Assembly: GCF_030812215.1 (NCBI RefSeq)
Contig: NZ_JAUSSG010000003.1
Span: 186,001 to 250,000, forward strand
Length of the DNA: 64,000 nucleotides
Direction of reading: 5' to 3'
From: Variovorax boronicumulans
GTDB lineage: Bacteria; Pseudomonadota; Gammaproteobacteria; Burkholderiales; Burkholderiaceae_C
This document shows, in pieces, positions 55,227 through 64,000 of this stretch. A program made the translations under genes and the position numbers. The first letter of the stretch is position 1. Every line of letters starts with the position of its first letter. Below the pieces are notes generated by a model. It was not told the origin of the DNA and did no database searches. It saw nothing but the letters and a program-made list of their open reading frames with translations.

Positions 55227-56165
55227 ATGGCACAGCTGATGTCGCTGCTGGTGCAGAACGCGATCCTGGTGGTGTTCGTCGCCAGTTTCGCCGCGCGCCT
55301 CGGGTTGCCGGTGCCGGCGGCCGCGGTGCTGGTGGTCACGGGCGCGCTGCTTGCGGCGGGCGATGTGTCGGTCGTTGGCGTGGTGCTCGCCGCGGTCGCT
55401 GCCAACCTGCTGGGCGACGGCGCCTGGTTCTATGCGGGCCGCCGCTTCGGCTACCGCTTCATGCGCCTGCTGTGCCGCATCTCGCTTTCGCCCGACTCCT
55501 GCGTGCGGCGCGGCGAATCGCTCATCACCGACTGGGGCGGCATGTCGCTCGTGGCCGCCAAGTTCGTGCCCGGCGTGTCGGTGGTCGCGCCGCCGATGGC
55601 GGGGGCACTGGGCATGTCGGTGCGGCGCTTCGTCGGTTTCGACGTGGGTGCCGCGCTCATCTGGACGGGCCTCTTCCTCGGTCTTGGCTGGACCTTCCGC
55701 GACCAGATCCAGGAAGTGCTCGCCGTGCTGGCCCAGGCCGGCGGCATCGCCACAGCCGCGGTGGCCGTGCTGCTGCTCGTGACGCTGGCCGTGCGCTACT
55801 GGCGCCGCCGCGCCTTCATGCGACTCACCGGCATGCCGCGCATCTCGGTCGAGGAACTGCACGAACTCTTGAGCGGAGAGGAGCCGCCATTGATCATCGA
55901 CGTGCGCGGCAAGGCCGGCGTGCAGGTCGATCCGCGCCGCATTCCGGGCGCACTGCCGTACACGCTCAAGGCGTTGCAACACCGGCACCTCGACCTCGCG
56001 ATCGACCCGAACCGCGACGTGGTGCTGTACTGCAATTGCCCCAACGAAGTGTCGGCCGCACAGGCTGCGCGGGTGCTGCTGGCGCGCGGTGCGCGGCGCG
56101 CCTTGCCGCTCACCGGCGGGCTCGACGCATGGGTGGCTTCGGGCCGGCCGACCAGTTTGCATTGA
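55227..56165 (+). CDS. DedA-family membrane protein fused to a rhodanese domain
   Basis: A 312-residue protein. Residues 1-190 form a DedA/SNARE-associated membrane domain, with GDGAWFYAGRRFGYR and FVPGVSVVAPPMAG, the conserved pieces of this family. Residues about 205-312 are a rhodanese-like domain with IIDVRGKAGVQ and the active-site loop YCNCPNEVSA, which keeps a Cys at the catalytic position. DedA proteins act in lipid carrier recycling and membrane homeostasis. The reason for the rhodanese domain is unknown. The ATG at 55227 begins the membrane domain; the frame is open 25 codons further upstream. Confidence 0.87.
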   Translation: MAQLMSLLVQNAILVVFVASFAARLGLPVPAAAVLVVTGALLAAGDVSVVGVVLAAVAANLLGDGAWFYAGRRFGYRFMRLLCRISLSPDSCVRRGESLITDWGGMSLVAAKFVPGVSVVAPPMAGALGMSVRRFVGFDVGAALIWTGLFLGLGWTFRDQIQEVLAVLAQAGGIATAAVAVLLLVTLAVRYWRRRAFMRLTGMPRISVEELHELLSGEEPPLIIDVRGKAGVQVDPRRIPGALPYTLKALQHRHLDLAIDPNRDVVLYCNCPNEVSAAQAARVLLARGARRALPLTGGLDAWVASGRPTSLH

Positions 56166-56180
56166 ACGGGTCGGCCTTTT
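56146..56180 (+). terminator. Rho-independent terminator after the DedA-rhodanese gene
   Basis: A perfect 8-bp stem GGCCGACC/GGTCGGCC (56146-56153 and 56169-56176) with a 15-base loop is followed by TTTT. The left arm lies within the last codons of the gene. Confidence 0.65.
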
Positions 56181-56387
56181 CGGAAGTCCGGCTGGTGGTC
56201 GTCTCCGGCATTGCCTGTCCTTCCGCAGCGGGCGCGCCGTGAACGCTGCATGGATATGGGTGGAAGAACGAACACCGGGCGCTGAATGGCCCGTGGGCCA
56301 GGTTTTTGGGGAGGGGAAGGCCCGGGTCGACCCTGTGCGGCGAGCCGCTTTTTGCCGCTTCGAGCCCGGTGGTAGGCTTCTTTCCCC

Positions 56388-57752
56388 ATGAACCTCCGCA
56401 CCAAGATCGTCGCGCTGGCCGTCGCCCCGCTGCTCGTCGCACTGGTGCTTGTGGCGCTCGCGGTGCGCCACCAGGAGCACGACCTCGCGCAGCGCGAGCG
56501 CGCGCTCATCGAGCGCAGCTACATGGCCCAGCGCCGCAGCGAATTGCGCAGCTATGTCGAACTGGCCGTGAGCAACCTGCGCCCGCTGTACGACTCGGGC
56601 CTGGACGACGAAGCCACCCGCAACGAAGCCCTGCGCCGCCTGGCCGCACTCGACTACGGCGACGACGGTTATTTCTTCGTGTACGACCTGGAGGGTAATT
56701 CCCTCATGCACTCGCGCCAGCCCGAGCTGGTCGGCCAGAACCTCTGGGGCATGCGCGACTCGCGCGGGCGCTTCACCATCCAGGAGCTCATCAAGGGCGC
56801 AAAGGAAAACGGCGGCGGCTACGTCGAGTACGAATGGCGCAAGCCCTCGAGTGCGCAGATGGCGCCCAAGCTCGGCTACGTGACGGCGCTGCCGCGCTGG
56901 AACTGGATGGTCGGCACGGGCCTGTACCTGGACGACATCGAGTCGACCATGGATGCGCTCGACAAGCAGATGAACGCCAACGTCACCGCCACGCTACTGT
57001 GGATTGCCGGCATCGCGGCGTTGTGCCTGGGCGTGGTGAGCGCGGCCGGCGTGTTCCTCAACCTCAGCGAACACCGCGTGGCCGAAGCCAAGCTGCGGCT
57101 GCTCGCACGGCGCGTGGTGCAGTCGCAGGAAGAAGAACGCGGCCACCTTGCGCGTGAACTGCACGATGGCACGAGCCAGACGCTGGTGTCGGCCAAGCTC
57201 TTGATCGAATCGGCCGTCGACGCGCTCGGCCGCGACCACCAGCCGGCGCCGCCCGCACTCGGCAAGGCGTTGCAGCGGCTGAACGATTCGCTCACCGAAG
57301 TGCGCCGCATCTCGCACCGCCTGCGTCCCGCGCTGCTCGACACGCTGGGCCTGCCCGCCGCGCTGGAGCGCCTGGGCCACGAGTTCGGCGAGGAAGGCAG
57401 CGTCGACGCCTCCATCATGGTCGAGGGCGAGCCCTTCGAGCTTTCGCAGGAAACCAAGACCGCGCTCTTCCGCGTGACGCAGGAGGCGCTCACCAACGTG
57501 CGCAAGCACGCACAGGCGCATCGCGTGCACATCTCGCTGGGCTTCAACGACGAGGCCGTGCGGCTGGAGGTGAGCGATGACGGCGTGGGCTTCGACGTCG
57601 AGGCGATGCAGCTCGACCCGCGCCACGGCATCGGCCTTCGCAACATGCGCGAGCGCATCGAGGCCATCGGCGGGCGCCTGGCGATGCGCTCGGGCCGCGG
57701 CTACACATCCATCGAGGCCGAAGTGCCGGCCCGCAGTGCGAGGCCGGAATGA
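56388..57752 (+). CDS. Cache-domain sensor histidine kinase (HisKA_3 type)
   Basis: A 454-residue kinase. It has an N-terminal membrane helix, then a single-Cache periplasmic domain (DYGDDGYFFVYDLEGNSLMH, later PRWNWMVGTGLYLDDIE), a second helix near 205-225, a dimerisation domain with phospho-His in HLARELHDGTSQTLVS, and a HATPase domain ending GIGLRNMRERIEAIGGRL. Cache_2 domains often bind small organic acids. It overlaps the next gene (ATGA), a NarL-type regulator, so they form a two-component pair. Confidence 0.92.
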   Translation: MNLRTKIVALAVAPLLVALVLVALAVRHQEHDLAQRERALIERSYMAQRRSELRSYVELAVSNLRPLYDSGLDDEATRNEALRRLAALDYGDDGYFFVYDLEGNSLMHSRQPELVGQNLWGMRDSRGRFTIQELIKGAKENGGGYVEYEWRKPSSAQMAPKLGYVTALPRWNWMVGTGLYLDDIESTMDALDKQMNANVTATLLWIAGIAALCLGVVSAAGVFLNLSEHRVAEAKLRLLARRVVQSQEEERGHLARELHDGTSQTLVSAKLLIESAVDALGRDHQPAPPALGKALQRLNDSLTEVRRISHRLRPALLDTLGLPAALERLGHEFGEEGSVDASIMVEGEPFELSQETKTALFRVTQEALTNVRKHAQAHRVHISLGFNDEAVRLEVSDDGVGFDVEAMQLDPRHGIGLRNMRERIEAIGGRLAMRSGRGYTSIEAEVPARSARPE

Positions 57753-58444
57753 CAACGACAGCAGCAACAACAACAACAACAACCGCGCAGCCGTCGCCCA
57801 GGCCCGTCCGCCTTTTCCTCGTGGACGACCACCCGCTGGTGCGCGACGGCCTGCGTGCGCGCCTTGGCGCCATGCCCAACCTGGAGATCGTCGGCGAGGC
57901 CGGCAGCGGTGCCGAGGCGCTGGCGCTGCTCGACACGCTGCGGCCCGATCTCATGCTGGTCGATGTCGGCATGAAGGACATGAACGGCATCGATCTCGCC
58001 GCGCTGGTGCTGGAGCGCAATGACCAGCAGCATCGGCAGCCTGCGCCGCACATCGTGATGCTCAGCATGTACGACAACCCCGAGTACGTGCAAAAGGCGA
58101 TGCAGGTGGGCGCGCGCGGCTATGTGCTCAAGGACGCGCCCGCGGCTGAAATCGTGGCCGCCATCGAGGCGGTGTCGGCGGGCGGCACCTTCCTCAGCCC
58201 GGCTGTTTCGAAGAAGCTCTTTCGCAACCAGGCGCCGCGCCCGCTGCTCACGCCGCGCGAGAGCGAGATCCTCACCGCGCTAGGCAGGGGCGAATCGAGC
58301 AAGCAGATTGCGCGCGACCTGGGCTTGAGCGTGCGCACGGTGGAGGCGCACCGCCAGAGCATCAAGCGGCGGCTGGGCATCGAAGGGCAGGCGGAACTCA
58401 TCAAGTACGCGGTGGAGCACGCGCGGGAGTTCGGGCAGGGTTGA
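57749..58444 (+). CDS. NarL-family response regulator with repeat-encoded N terminus
   Basis: A 231-residue regulator. The receiver has FLVDDHPLVRDGLRARL and phospho-Asp in LMLVDVGMKDMNG, and the LuxR-type helix-turn-helix is LTPRESEILTALGRGESSKQ, then VRTVEAHRQSIKRRLG. The first 17 residues are a Thr/Ala-rich leader (MTTTAATTTTTTAQ) encoded by a CAA microsatellite. The start is supported by overlap with the kinase stop. A downstream start is unlikely because no other ATG precedes the receiver. Confidence 0.92.
   Translation: MTTTAATTTTTTAQPSPRPVRLFLVDDHPLVRDGLRARLGAMPNLEIVGEAGSGAEALALLDTLRPDLMLVDVGMKDMNGIDLAALVLERNDQQHRQPAPHIVMLSMYDNPEYVQKAMQVGARGYVLKDAPAAEIVAAIEAVSAGGTFLSPAVSKKLFRNQAPRPLLTPRESEILTALGRGESSKQIARDLGLSVRTVEAHRQSIKRRLGIEGQAELIKYAVEHAREFGQG
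57765..57782 (+). repeat. (CAA)6 trinucleotide repeat in the regulator N terminus
   Basis: Six consecutive CAA units are present, encoding part of a poly-Thr tract. As a triplet repeat, changes in copy number would alter length without breaking the frame. Confidence 0.8.
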
Positions 58445-58475
58445 GCGATGCGCTTGGGATGCCATGCAATGGCGT

Positions 58476-58509
58476 CACCGAGCGCTCGCACCATGGCGAC
58501 CGCTCGGTG
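58476..58509. terminator. inverted repeat between convergent regulator and katG genes
   Basis: The arms CACCGAGCG (58476-58484) and CGCTCGGTG (58501-58509) pair perfectly over 9 bases, with a 16-base loop. It lies in the 97-base gap between convergent genes and has no T-run, so it is a possible bidirectional stop. Confidence 0.5.
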
Positions 58510-58541
58510 GCGCTGCATCGCAATGACAGCGCGAGGACCGT

Positions 58542-60819
<2,278 letters not shown>

Positions 60820-60997
60820 GTTCAACCCGGATCGACCATGGACGCATCGTCGATCGGACCCGGCATGGTCGCGCGCTGCGAACCATAGTTCAATGATGAC
60901 TGTCGCCGCAACGCGGACATCGCTGGATGACCGCATGCGTCCACGTCACCTCGCTCTCCGATATTCTGCAAACCGCCTTCATCCAAGTCCAATACGC

Positions 60998-61624
60998 ATG
61001 CCCGAACTCCCCTACAGCCCAGCCGCCGATCGCAACAAGCAGCCCATCCTCGACGCATTGACCCGCGTTCTCGCCGAGCACGGCACCGCACTGGAAATCG
61101 CATCCGGCACGGGCCAGCACGCCGCGTGGTTCGCGGCCTCGATGCCTCGATGGACCTGGCAACCCACCGATGCAGACCCCCGCACCTTGCCTGCGCTCGC
61201 CAGCCGGGTCGAGGAAGCCGCACTCCCCAATCTCCGCCAGCCACTCCTGCTCGACGTGATGTCGCCTCGATGGCCCTCGCAGGACGCCGCGTTCGCCGAA
61301 GGAGAAGGAGAAAAGTTCGATGCGATCTACTGCGCCAACATGCTGCACATCGCGCCGTGGGCCACATGCGCCGCCCTGATGCAAGGCACCGCGCGTCATC
61401 TGCGTTCCAGCGGATTGCTGATCACCTACGGGCCCTATGTCGAAGACGGCGTCCCCACGGCTCCGGGCAACACGGCGTTCGACCAGGACCTGCGCGCCCG
61501 CAATCCCGCCTGGGGCATCCGCCGCCTGGAAGACGTCGCCGCAGAGGCGCGCCAGGCGGGCCTTGCGTTGCGCGAGCGGCGCGCGATGCCCGCGAACAAC
61601 CTGCTGTTGGTCTTCGGCTTCTAG
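60998..61624 (+). CDS. DUF938 SAM-dependent methyltransferase-like protein
   Basis: A 208-residue protein with the DUF938 pattern: YSPAADRNKQPILDAL at the N terminus, SAM-binding motif I VLEIASGTGQHAAWFA-like (LEIASGTGQHAAWFA), and motif II/III FDAIYCANMLHIAPW. The family is predicted to be Rossmann methyltransferases with unknown substrates. Divergent from katG. The ATG at 60998 sets the conserved start; the frame is open upstream without family similarity. Confidence 0.85.
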   Translation: MPELPYSPAADRNKQPILDALTRVLAEHGTALEIASGTGQHAAWFAASMPRWTWQPTDADPRTLPALASRVEEAALPNLRQPLLLDVMSPRWPSQDAAFAEGEGEKFDAIYCANMLHIAPWATCAALMQGTARHLRSSGLLITYGPYVEDGVPTAPGNTAFDQDLRARNPAWGIRRLEDVAAEARQAGLALRERRAMPANNLLLVFGF

Positions 61625-61643
61625 AGCCGAAGGATCAAGAAGA

Positions 61644-62075
61644 TTACGCTGAGGCCGGGTTGTAGTGCGCCACCACATCCAGCACCCACACCACCCCGAA
61701 CCGGTCCTTCAACATCCCGTACAGCGCAGACCACTGCGAAGGCGCAAGCGGCTGCAACACGGTCGATCCCTCGGCCAGCTTCTCCCACCGCGCGGCGATT
61801 TCCTGCGCCGTGTCGCCACGCACGCAAACGTAGAACGCGTTGTCGCCCTGGTTCCACGGCGTGCCCACCGGCACGTCGAACGCCATCACGCAGAACCCGT
61901 CGTCGGCCGCGACCTGGCCCCACACCACGCGGTCCGCATCGGTGGGGTCTTGCACCCGCCCCATGTCCTTGTACGTGACGACCTGCATCTGCCCACCGAA
62001 GACCGATTGATAGAACGCAAGCGCCTCGCGGGCGTTGCCTCGAAGATTGATATGGGTCACTGCTTTCACTGACAT
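61644..62075 (-). CDS. PhnB-like VOC-family protein
   Basis: A 143-residue protein with NLRGNAREALAFYQSVFGG at the N terminus and RFGVVWVLDVV near the C terminus, typical of the PhnB/DUF3335 branch of the VOC superfamily. Its biochemical role is not established. It is divergent from a YafY-type regulator across 102 bases that hold a palindrome, an arrangement that suggests direct control. Confidence 0.85.
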   Translation of the reverse strand: MSVKAVTHINLRGNAREALAFYQSVFGGQMQVVTYKDMGRVQDPTDADRVVWGQVAADDGFCVMAFDVPVGTPWNQGDNAFYVCVRGDTAQEIAARWEKLAEGSTVLQPLAPSQWSALYGMLKDRFGVVWVLDVVAHYNPASA

Positions 62076-62132
62076 GGCTGGCTTTCTCTCTGAGGGTTAG
62101 CAAAATTGCTGCTGTTACTCTAGCCAGGGCAC

Positions 62133-62149
62133 CTGCCAATTTCTGGCAG
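62133..62149. promoter_or_regulatory. palindromic operator candidate between VOC and yafY-like genes
   Basis: CTGCCA-atttc-TGGCAG is a perfect 6+6 inverted repeat in the middle of a 102-base divergent intergenic region, 29 bases upstream of the YafY-type regulator gene. It is the likely binding site of that regulator. Confidence 0.55.
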
Positions 62150-62177
62150 TTGCAAACCTCCACGCCACCCGAAAGCC

Positions 62178-62915
62178 ATGGCCCGTCCCGACCGTCTCTT
62201 CCGCCTGCTGCAGGCGCTGCGCACGCTGCCCGCGCCCGTCACTGCGGCCGTGCTGGCGGAGGAAACGGGTGTGTCTGTGCGATCGATCTACCGTGACGTC
62301 GAGAGCCTGCGCACGGCCGGCGCCGACATCGGCGGAGAGCGTGGCTACGGCTATTGCCTCATCGAAGACGGCACGCTGCCGCCGCAGATGTTCAGCCGCA
62401 TCGAGATCGAGGCGCTCGCGCTGGGCCTGGCCGAGGTGCGGCACATGGGCGACCCCGCACTGGCCAAGGCGGCAGCCGCCGTGCTGGGCAAGGTGGCCGC
62501 CACGCTGCCGTCGACGAGTCAGCAGCACATCCTTCATGCCGTCTCGCAGGTGCATCGCTTCGAAGACGAAGAGCGCTATCCGCCGCTGCCCGACTTGCGC
62601 ATCGTCCGCGAGGGATGCTGGCGCGAAGAGGCCTTGCTGATCCGCTACACCGACAAGCAGGGCGAAGCGACCGAAAGAAAGATCTGGCCGCTCGCGATCA
62701 TGTATCTCGACAAGACGCTCGTGGTGCTTTCGTGGTGCTGCCTGCGCGAGGACTTCCGGATGTTCCGTGCCGAGCGCATCCAAATGGTGGAGGCTACCGG
62801 CGCGAGCTTCAGGCCACGGCGGGTGGCATTGCTGCGGCGCTATCTGGCGGAGCTGGCGGCGCGTCAGTGCTGTGCTGATTCAACGAGCGGCGAAGGTCCG
62901 ATCAGGTTGCCCTGA
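62178..62915 (+). CDS. YafY-type HTH/WYL-domain transcriptional regulator
   Basis: A 245-residue protein with an N-terminal HTH_11 (PDRLFRLLQALRTLPAPVTA, then VSVRSIYRDVESLRTAGADI) and a C-terminal WYL-type domain with IRYTDKQGEATERKIWPLAI and WCCLREDFRMFRAERI. WYL domains bind small ligands or nucleic acids. It probably controls the divergent VOC gene and itself. Confidence 0.88.
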   Translation: MARPDRLFRLLQALRTLPAPVTAAVLAEETGVSVRSIYRDVESLRTAGADIGGERGYGYCLIEDGTLPPQMFSRIEIEALALGLAEVRHMGDPALAKAAAAVLGKVAATLPSTSQQHILHAVSQVHRFEDEERYPPLPDLRIVREGCWREEALLIRYTDKQGEATERKIWPLAIMYLDKTLVVLSWCCLREDFRMFRAERIQMVEATGASFRPRRVALLRRYLAELAARQCCADSTSGEGPIRLP

Positions 62916-63053
62916 ACCTGGTCCTTGGCAGGCGTGGGGATGAGCAGTTCATTTGCCCGGAAGCTGCGGTTGCGCATCTATATTCGAATCTCCCTGGTAA
63001 CGGTGCACGCACCAGTTTCCGAGACGCACCCCTCGCGCCGTTTCCTTCACGCC

Positions 63054-63647
63054 ATGCAAGAACGCTTCATCACCGACATCCTCAAGAATCGCAACAACCG
63101 CGCAATCCTCGAGCGCTGGCACGACCTGGCCCTCCCCGACGGATGGCTGGTCGCAGGCTGCCTTTTTCAGACCGTCTGGAACCTGCGGTCCGGTGCGGCG
63201 CCGGAAGCGGGCATCAAGGACTACGACCTCTTCTACTTCGATGCCGGCGACACGAGCGAGGCAGGGGAGCGTCGCGTGCAGGCGCGGGTCGATGATGCGC
63301 TGGGCGATCTCGGCATCACGGTCGAAGCCTCGAACCAGGCGCGCGTTCACCTCTGGTACGAATCGTATTTCGGCCACCCTTACGAAGCGCTGCGCAGCGC
63401 GCGCGACGGCATCGACCGCTTCCTGGTTCCGGCTACCTGCGTCGGCGTCCGGCCGAGCGAGCTCTATGCGCCGAACGGTCTCTCCATGTTGTACGACGGC
63501 GTACTGACAATGAACCCGCTGATGCCGCATCGCAATCTGTTCGACGCGAAAGCGGCGTCGTATCTTTCGCGATGGCCGTGGCTGCAGATTCAGCCGGGCG
63601 ATCTTCCTCACGCCAACCCTCACGCCAAGACAGGGCCGACATGCTGA
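63054..63647 (+). CDS. nucleotidyltransferase-like protein (PF06042 type)
   Basis: A 197-residue protein with LPDGWLVAGCLFQTVWNLRS and GIKDYDLFYFDAGD, the latter giving the DxD-like acidic pair of this family. A substrate is not known. The frame is open from 62925, but family members begin near MQERFITDIL, so the ATG at 63054 is chosen. The stop overlaps the start of the next gene by 7 bases. Confidence 0.75.
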   Translation: MQERFITDILKNRNNRAILERWHDLALPDGWLVAGCLFQTVWNLRSGAAPEAGIKDYDLFYFDAGDTSEAGERRVQARVDDALGDLGITVEASNQARVHLWYESYFGHPYEALRSARDGIDRFLVPATCVGVRPSELYAPNGLSMLYDGVLTMNPLMPHRNLFDAKAASYLSRWPWLQIQPGDLPHANPHAKTGPTC

Positions 63648-64000
63648 AGAAAACCCTTGCCGCATTCGGCCTCCTGCTGCTCGCAGCCATCGCCTACCTC
63701 GCTTTCTGGCCCGTGCCCGTCAAGCCCGTTGTCTGGTCCGCGCCCACCGACCCTGGCTACACCGGCGCCTTTGCGGTCAACGACCAGCTCGCCCAGCTCA
63801 ACATGATCGACCTTGGCCGAGAGGAGGGCCCCGAGCACATCGCCATCGGCCCCGACGGCAAGCTCTACACCACGGTGCTGAGCGGCAACATCCTTCGCAT
63901 GAACCCCGATGGCAGTGCGCAGGAGGCCTTCGTCAACACAGGCGGCCGCGTGCTCGGCTTCGACTTCGATGCAGCCGGCAATCTCATCGCGGCCGACGCC
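63641..64000 (+). CDS. SMP-30/gluconolactonase-like protein, N-terminal part
   Basis: Only the first 120 codons are in the window; the frame is still open at the right edge. The N terminus MLKKTLAAFGLLLLAAIAYL is a signal anchor, and the body (GPEHIAIGPDGKLYTTVLSG, then NPDGSAQEAFV) shows the first blades of a six-bladed SMP-30/strictosidine-synthase-like propeller. Family members are lactonases or related hydrolases. It overlaps the upstream gene. Confidence 0.75.
   Translation, partial: MLKKTLAAFGLLLLAAIAYLAFWPVPVKPVVWSAPTDPGYTGAFAVNDQLAQLNMIDLGREEGPEHIAIGPDGKLYTTVLSGNILRMNPDGSAQEAFVNTGGRVLGFDFDAAGNLIAADA

Noticed and set aside
63054..64000. Mobile element or att site at the right edge
   Set aside because: The genes overlap normally and show no direct repeats or transposase motifs.

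Overview
The window is a GC-rich chromosomal segment with the gene content and codon use of a betaproteobacterium of the Burkholderiales, most likely Comamonadaceae and close to Variovorax. This is inferred from the protein sequences and from the mix of genes (urtABCDE, dgdA/dgdR, PPK2 with Pit, a Ugp-type importer, many two-component systems). No rRNA, tRNA, CRISPR array, prophage or intact insertion sequence was seen. Genes are dense, and many start codons overlap the preceding stop codon.

Bases 1-11.8 kb are the edge of an exopolysaccharide/capsule region. On the + strand there is the tail of a VanZ-like protein, a low-molecular-weight tyrosine phosphatase, a BY-type tyrosine autokinase and a CapD/WbpM-like nucleotide-sugar dehydratase. 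A lower-GC orphan beta-propeller-like gene follows on the - strand. A - strand operon then encodes an OmpR-like regulator with a degenerate receiver, a YjbE-like small protein, a YjbF lipoprotein and a GfcC-YjbH fusion. A terminator-like hairpin lies inside the yjbF signal-peptide codons.

Bases 12-30.6 kb are mostly housekeeping and small regulatory modules: a holin-like membrane protein, a VOC protein, a convergent histidine kinase/NarL regulator pair, TrpRS with a C-terminal extension, an M50 protease, a YciO protein, a DMT exporter, a PHP phosphoesterase, ZntB, divergent Pit and PPK2, a PHB-depolymerase-like esterase, an AraC regulator facing a SnoaL-like/DHA2 exporter pair, dgdR facing dgdA, and a MazG-like protein.

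Bases 30.7-47 kb hold two nutrient-import blocks. The first is the urea ABC importer urtABCDE, with a hairpin-rich repeat between urtA and urtB, followed by an MFS exporter. The second is a SorC-type regulator divergent from an operon made of an AraM-like glycerol-1-phosphate dehydrogenase, ugpB, ugpA, ugpE, ugpQ and phoD. This operon has no ATPase gene. It looks like a scavenging system for phosphodiesters or polyol phosphates and is the best candidate for an unusual system in the window. An aldo/keto reductase follows.

Bases 47-64 kb carry an RND efflux operon (outer-membrane factor, adaptor, pump) that runs into its own OmpR/heavy-metal-type two-component system. After it come a DedA-rhodanese fusion, a Cache-domain kinase with a NarL-type regulator, katG, a DUF938 methyltransferase, a divergent VOC/YafY pair with a clear palindrome between them, a nucleotidyltransferase-like protein, and the start of an SMP-30/gluconolactonase-like protein cut by the window edge.
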